Of a DNA stretch of 52,796 nucleotides, positions 49,446 through 52,796 are shown piece by piece (position 1 is the first letter of the stretch; each line of letters opens with the position of its first letter). The DNA is taken from NCBI GenBank assembly GCA_903842235.1, contig CAIMLG010000238.1, forward strand, positions 1 through 52,796, in the 5' to 3' direction. A program made the position numbers and the translations under genes. The stretch is from an uncultured Verrucomicrobia subdivision 3 bacterium. GTDB lineage: Bacteria; Verrucomicrobiota; Verrucomicrobiia; Limisphaerales; UBA11358. Under the pieces are notes generated by a model that worked only from the letters and a program-made list of their open reading frames with translations, was not told the origin of the DNA and searched no databases.

Positions 49446-49827
49446 CGCCCCAGTTTGAAGTCCGGCGGCTTGCGAATCTGCCGGAATATCGTAACCTGCC
49501 ACAGTGCGTGAAGCTGGTGCAAGAAGTTGCCGATAAACTCAACCTCAAAAGTCCCCTGCATCCCGATTGAAGGCTCGATCAGTTGGGCCGACTGGCTCAA
49601 AGGCCGCCGCGCCCGCCGCGAGAGCAGCCAGCTTGTCGCGCCCGGCGTCATCCGGCGCAAGAGCAGTTCCAGCGACCGGCGGCTGAAAAAACTCTTCAAC
49701 GGCGAACGCGGTCTGCCCTTCACGCCCACCGAGAAGCTCTAGGAATTTAAGGGTCCACTCCGGCGCGCGTCCCGGCTCGTGCCGAAGGGACGCCGCCCCC
49801 CCCCAGCGCCGCCGGCGCGGCTGACAA

Positions 49828-49988
49828 TAGCCCGCAGTTTTAACTGCGGGTTTCGCCCGCCAAATCAAACCCAGTCCCGGAGGGACGATCGAGGCCTTCG
49901 CCGCCTGTTTGCCTGCCACCCCATCCGGGGCTTGAACGATTAACCTACGGTTTTATCGTGGGCTGCTTTCGTCCGCCACTCCGTGGCT
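49828..49988. repeat. Cluster of short intergenic palindromes
   Basis: CCCGCAGTT-TT-AACTGCGGG, GTCCCGGAGGGAC, CCCCATCCGGGG, ACGAT..AACC-TAC-GGTT..ATCGT, GCCACTCCGTGGC. Confidence 0.75.
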
Positions 49989-49994
49989 GCCCGT

Positions 49995-50774
49995 TTATTG
50001 GTAAACGCGCACGTAGTCTATCAAGAATTGTTGCGGCAGAGCCGTATCATCAATCGGCCCGCCCCAGTCGCCGCCGAGGGCAAAATTGAGGATGAGATAT
50101 TGGGGCGCACGGAAGGGATTCGTCGCGCCCTGGGCTGCCATGTCGGTGGGGGAAGTGTGATATTTCGTGCCGTCGAAGTAGAAATCAATTCGTTCCGGGG
50201 TCCACTCGATCGCGTAGGTATGAAAATCCGCATACGGCTGATTCGTTTCCAGTCGGCCGCCGTCGGATGCGTGTTTGCCATTTGCTGCATAATGGACGGT
50301 TCCATGGATGCCGCGGGGGTCTTTGCCGACAAATTCCATGATGTCAATTTCTCCGCAGCGCGGCCAGCCGACCGTGGTGATGTTCGTGCCGAGCATCCAG
50401 ATGGCGGGCCAGACGCCCTTGCCCTGGGGCAGCTTGGCGCGCACTTCCATCCGGCCATAGCGCCAGCTTTCCCGGTTCTGCGTGGTGAGGCTGGCCGCGG
50501 TATATTCCACCGGCGCATGGTTGGTGGGCGTGAACGACTCCTTGCGGCATTCGATGACCAGATGGCCGCTCTCCACGCGGGCATTCTCCGGGCGCGCCTG
50601 GGTGTAGTATTGGCTTTCGTGGTTGCGGATAAATCCCGTTTCGAAGCCCCATTTGGCCGGGTCGGGCAACCCCTGATAGTTGAACTCATCCGACCAGACG
50701 AGTTTCCAATCTTTTGCGGAAAGGGGGTTGGCTATCAGGACAAGGAGGCTGAAGGTGAGCCAGAATATTCTCAT
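49995..50774 (-). CDS. Secreted glycoside hydrolase family 16 (beta-glucanase/laminarinase-like)
   Basis: KDWKLVWSDEFNYQGLPDPAKWGFETG; catalytic CGEIDIMEFVG. Confidence 0.93.
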   Translation of the reverse strand: MRIFWLTFSLLVLIANPLSAKDWKLVWSDEFNYQGLPDPAKWGFETGFIRNHESQYYTQARPENARVESGHLVIECRKESFTPTNHAPVEYTAASLTTQNRESWRYGRMEVRAKLPQGKGVWPAIWMLGTNITTVGWPRCGEIDIMEFVGKDPRGIHGTVHYAANGKHASDGGRLETNQPYADFHTYAIEWTPERIDFYFDGTKYHTSPTDMAAQGATNPFRAPQYLILNFALGGDWGGPIDDTALPQQFLIDYVRVYQ

Positions 50775-50881
50775 GCGATAACCGTATTGCGGTCGCCTAT
50801 GGCTGTCCAGCTTCAATCGCCATTTTCAAGCCGCCGGATTCTCATTTGACAGGCGGGAATGGTGAATCCATTTTCCCGCCC

Positions 50882-51235
50882 ATGAATTTGACTGAATCCC
50901 GCTGGCTGCCCATCGTCTTGCTGACCTTTTCCAACGTGTTCATGACCTTTGCGTGGTATGGCCATTTGAAATTCAAAAGCCAGCCGCTGCTCCTCGTCAT
51001 TCTCGTCAGTTGGGGGATTGCCTTTTTTGAATATTGCCTGCAGGTGCCGGCCAATCGCTGGGGCAACTCGGTCTATTCCGCCACCGAGCTAAAAATCATC
51101 CAGGAGATCATCACCCTCGCCGTGTTTTGCGCCTTTGCCATCTTCTATCTGGGCGAAAAGTTGCACTGGCATTATCTGGCGGCCTTTGTCTGTGTCCTGG
51201 GTGCGGTGGTGTTCACCTTCCTGCCCAAGAGTTGA
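50882..51235 (+). CDS. DUF486 / DMT-like small membrane protein
   Basis: LLTFSNVFMTFAWYGHLKF...WGIAFFEYCLQVPANRWG...LKIIQEIITLAVFCAFAIFYLGEKLHWHYLAAFVCVLGAVVFTFL. Confidence 0.88.
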   Translation: MNLTESRWLPIVLLTFSNVFMTFAWYGHLKFKSQPLLLVILVSWGIAFFEYCLQVPANRWGNSVYSATELKIIQEIITLAVFCAFAIFYLGEKLHWHYLAAFVCVLGAVVFTFLPKS

Positions 51236-51306
51236 AATCGCCGCACGGTCGCCGCCCCGCGCCAAATACCTTGCTTTGGCCGGCCCGTCGGCACAATTTG
51301 TCGGGC

Positions 51307-52581
51307 ATGAAGAAATGGTTTCTGCGCCTCACCCTGGGGGTTTTGGCGATGTTTGCCCTGCTGTTCGCGTTCGTGTTCCTGCGCTCCACCCTGCCGGCCA
51401 CGGTGTTGGATAAGGATTTAAAATTGGAACGGCGCAACCTGCCCGCCGGGGCCAATGCTTACGACCAGCTCCAGACCGCCGCCCGCCAAATCTGGTGGCC
51501 AGAGGAGCAAAGCGCGGGGATTGGTGCTTTGGTGAGCAACACTCATTGGGCCCCGGCCCTGGCCACCACGGTGCTGGCCAAAAATCAGGCGGCGCTCGCC
51601 GCGTGGGATGCCGCCGCCCAACTGCCGGACTTGCAGGTGCCGGAGATTACCCAGTTCGGTGCCTTAATGCCTTATCTGCAGGACTGGAAAAAATTGTCGC
51701 AACTGGCTCAGGTGCGGGAAAACTTTCTCCTGCACAACGGACAGGCGGTGGCGGGGTTTGACCAAATCGTGCAGCACATCCAGATCGGGCAGCGCCTGCA
51801 AAATTCTCAAAGCTTGTTGATCGGCTATCTGGTGGGCACGGCGGTTCACAGCATGGGCTTGAGTCAAATGCAGCGGTGGGTCGGAAAAACCCAACTGACG
51901 CCGCTTCAATTAACCGATTACATCCGGCGGATCGAGCCGCCGTCCGACCAAGCCAGCACTGCCTTTGCCAAGGCCATCAAGAGTGAATATCAATGTCTGA
52001 CGGGCACTTTGGAGGCCTTGCGGAGCGGCAGACTGGTGGATACGGAGACGGGCGATAATTATCCCCGCCTTCCGCGTTTTCTGCCGGTTTACAATGCGAG
52101 CCAGACCCGGTCGTTGTTTGCGGAGAATGCGCTCCGATTGGTCAAAGCCGCGCCGCGCCATTACAACGAAGCCAAGTTGCCGGACTTTGAGACACACCGG
52201 CCTGGCATGGTTTCCCTGATCTTGAGCGGGAACTTAAGCGGCCAAGTCTTGTTTTACATGACGTGGCCCGCCGTATCCGGGTCGCTGACCAAAAAGTGCC
52301 AGGCGGACGTTCAATTGCAGGCCACCCGCACCATTCTCGCCCTGCGCGCCTATCAACTGACCCACGGCCAGTTGCCGGCGGACCTCAACGCCTTGGTGCC
52401 GGAGTTTCTGGCCGCGGTGCCGGTGGATGATTTCGATGGCCAGCCGCTGCGCTATTCCGCCGAGAAAAAAATCGTCTATTCCGTCGGCAAGGATCTCAAG
52501 GATGACGGCGGCGACGACCGCAGTTCGGAAACCAGCTCAGCGCAACGCCATCTCGACTTCGCTTACCACTTTGATTTCTGA
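51307..52581 (+). CDS. Membrane-anchored hypothetical protein
   Basis: N-terminal TM MKKWFLRLTLGVLAMFALLFAFVFL; C-terminal LRAYQLTHGQLPADLNALVPEFLAAVPVDDFDGQPLRYS pseudopilin-like tail motif. Confidence 0.65.
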   Translation: MKKWFLRLTLGVLAMFALLFAFVFLRSTLPATVLDKDLKLERRNLPAGANAYDQLQTAARQIWWPEEQSAGIGALVSNTHWAPALATTVLAKNQAALAAWDAAAQLPDLQVPEITQFGALMPYLQDWKKLSQLAQVRENFLLHNGQAVAGFDQIVQHIQIGQRLQNSQSLLIGYLVGTAVHSMGLSQMQRWVGKTQLTPLQLTDYIRRIEPPSDQASTAFAKAIKSEYQCLTGTLEALRSGRLVDTETGDNYPRLPRFLPVYNASQTRSLFAENALRLVKAAPRHYNEAKLPDFETHRPGMVSLILSGNLSGQVLFYMTWPAVSGSLTKKCQADVQLQATRTILALRAYQLTHGQLPADLNALVPEFLAAVPVDDFDGQPLRYSAEKKIVYSVGKDLKDDGGDDRSSETSSAQRHLDFAYHFDF

Positions 52582-52587
52582 ACCAAA

Positions 52588-52620
52588 AAAATGCGGCCGG
52601 GGTTGCCCCCGGCCGCATTT
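52588..52620. terminator. Strong, near-perfect bidirectional terminator hairpin
   Basis: ATGCGGCCGGGG (52591-52602) pairs with CCCCGGCCGCAT (52607-52618), flanked by A- and T-tracts, between convergent genes. Confidence 0.88.
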
Positions 52621-52641
52621 CAAGGAATCGTCAAGAGCCGT

Positions 52642-52796
52642 TTAGGCCGCCTTGTCGGCGGCGGGCAGATCACGGCGGGATTGCACCACGTGATCCACCA
52701 AGCCAAAGGCTTTGGCTTCCTCGGGGCTCATGAAGTTATCCCGGTCACAGGCTTTTTCCACCACGTCGTAAGGCTGGCCGGTGTGTTTGGCGAGGA
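52642..52796 (-). CDS. clpP: ATP-dependent Clp protease proteolytic subunit, C-terminal part (runs off right edge)
   Basis: Reverse-strand [50 protein letters not shown]-stop. Confidence 0.92.
   Translation of the reverse strand, partial: LAKHTGQPYDVVEKACDRDNFMSPEEAKAFGLVDHVVQSRRDLPAADKAA

Noticed and set aside
48737-49729. 330-aa minus-strand ORF opposite hisF
   Set aside because: Shadow of hisF over most of its length; only its upstream part (about 49440-49729) is considered as a possible remnant.

Overview
The window is about 52.8 kb of GC-rich, densely coding bacterial chromosome. Gene content (PEP-CTERM protein, MSLINDALKQAR-type GspB-like protein, TIGR04073-like protein, YXWGXW-type lipoprotein, duplicated TolA/TonB proteins) suggests the Verrucomicrobiota/PVC group; that placement is inference. 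Most of the window is housekeeping: trpB (partial), a MacAB/TolC-like export operon, infA, trpB2, an ABC-2 exporter, tyrS, murJ, ispE, tatC/tatA, tolQ-tolR-tolA-tolA-tolB-pal, bioD, satP, tig, hisC, prfA, rpmE, tRNA-Gln, a thymidylate-kinase-like pair, an ECF sigma operon, radC, a type IV pilin-like gene, hisF, a GH16 enzyme and clpP (partial). I saw no CRISPR array, rRNA, prophage or intact transposon, and no clear-cut new defence or mobile system. The most unusual signals are: (1) a compound four-hairpin palindrome with repeated AACTT loops between convergent genes at about 36.06-36.16 kb; (2) degenerate heptanucleotide repeats of the same unit in an intergenic spacer and in-frame inside a membrane-protein gene; (3) a probable frameshift at the start of an alpha/beta hydrolase coupled to prfA; (4) tandem thymidylate-kinase-like genes, the second with a Walker A Lys-to-Arg change; (5) a PEP-CTERM gene followed by the relic start of a second copy, near a GspB/ExeA-like pair and a CPBP protease; (6) a TatC with an enlarged first periplasmic loop; (7) a stand-alone histidine-kinase DHp-like protein beside an ECF sigma operon. 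All homology calls come from reading the translations; no database search was run.
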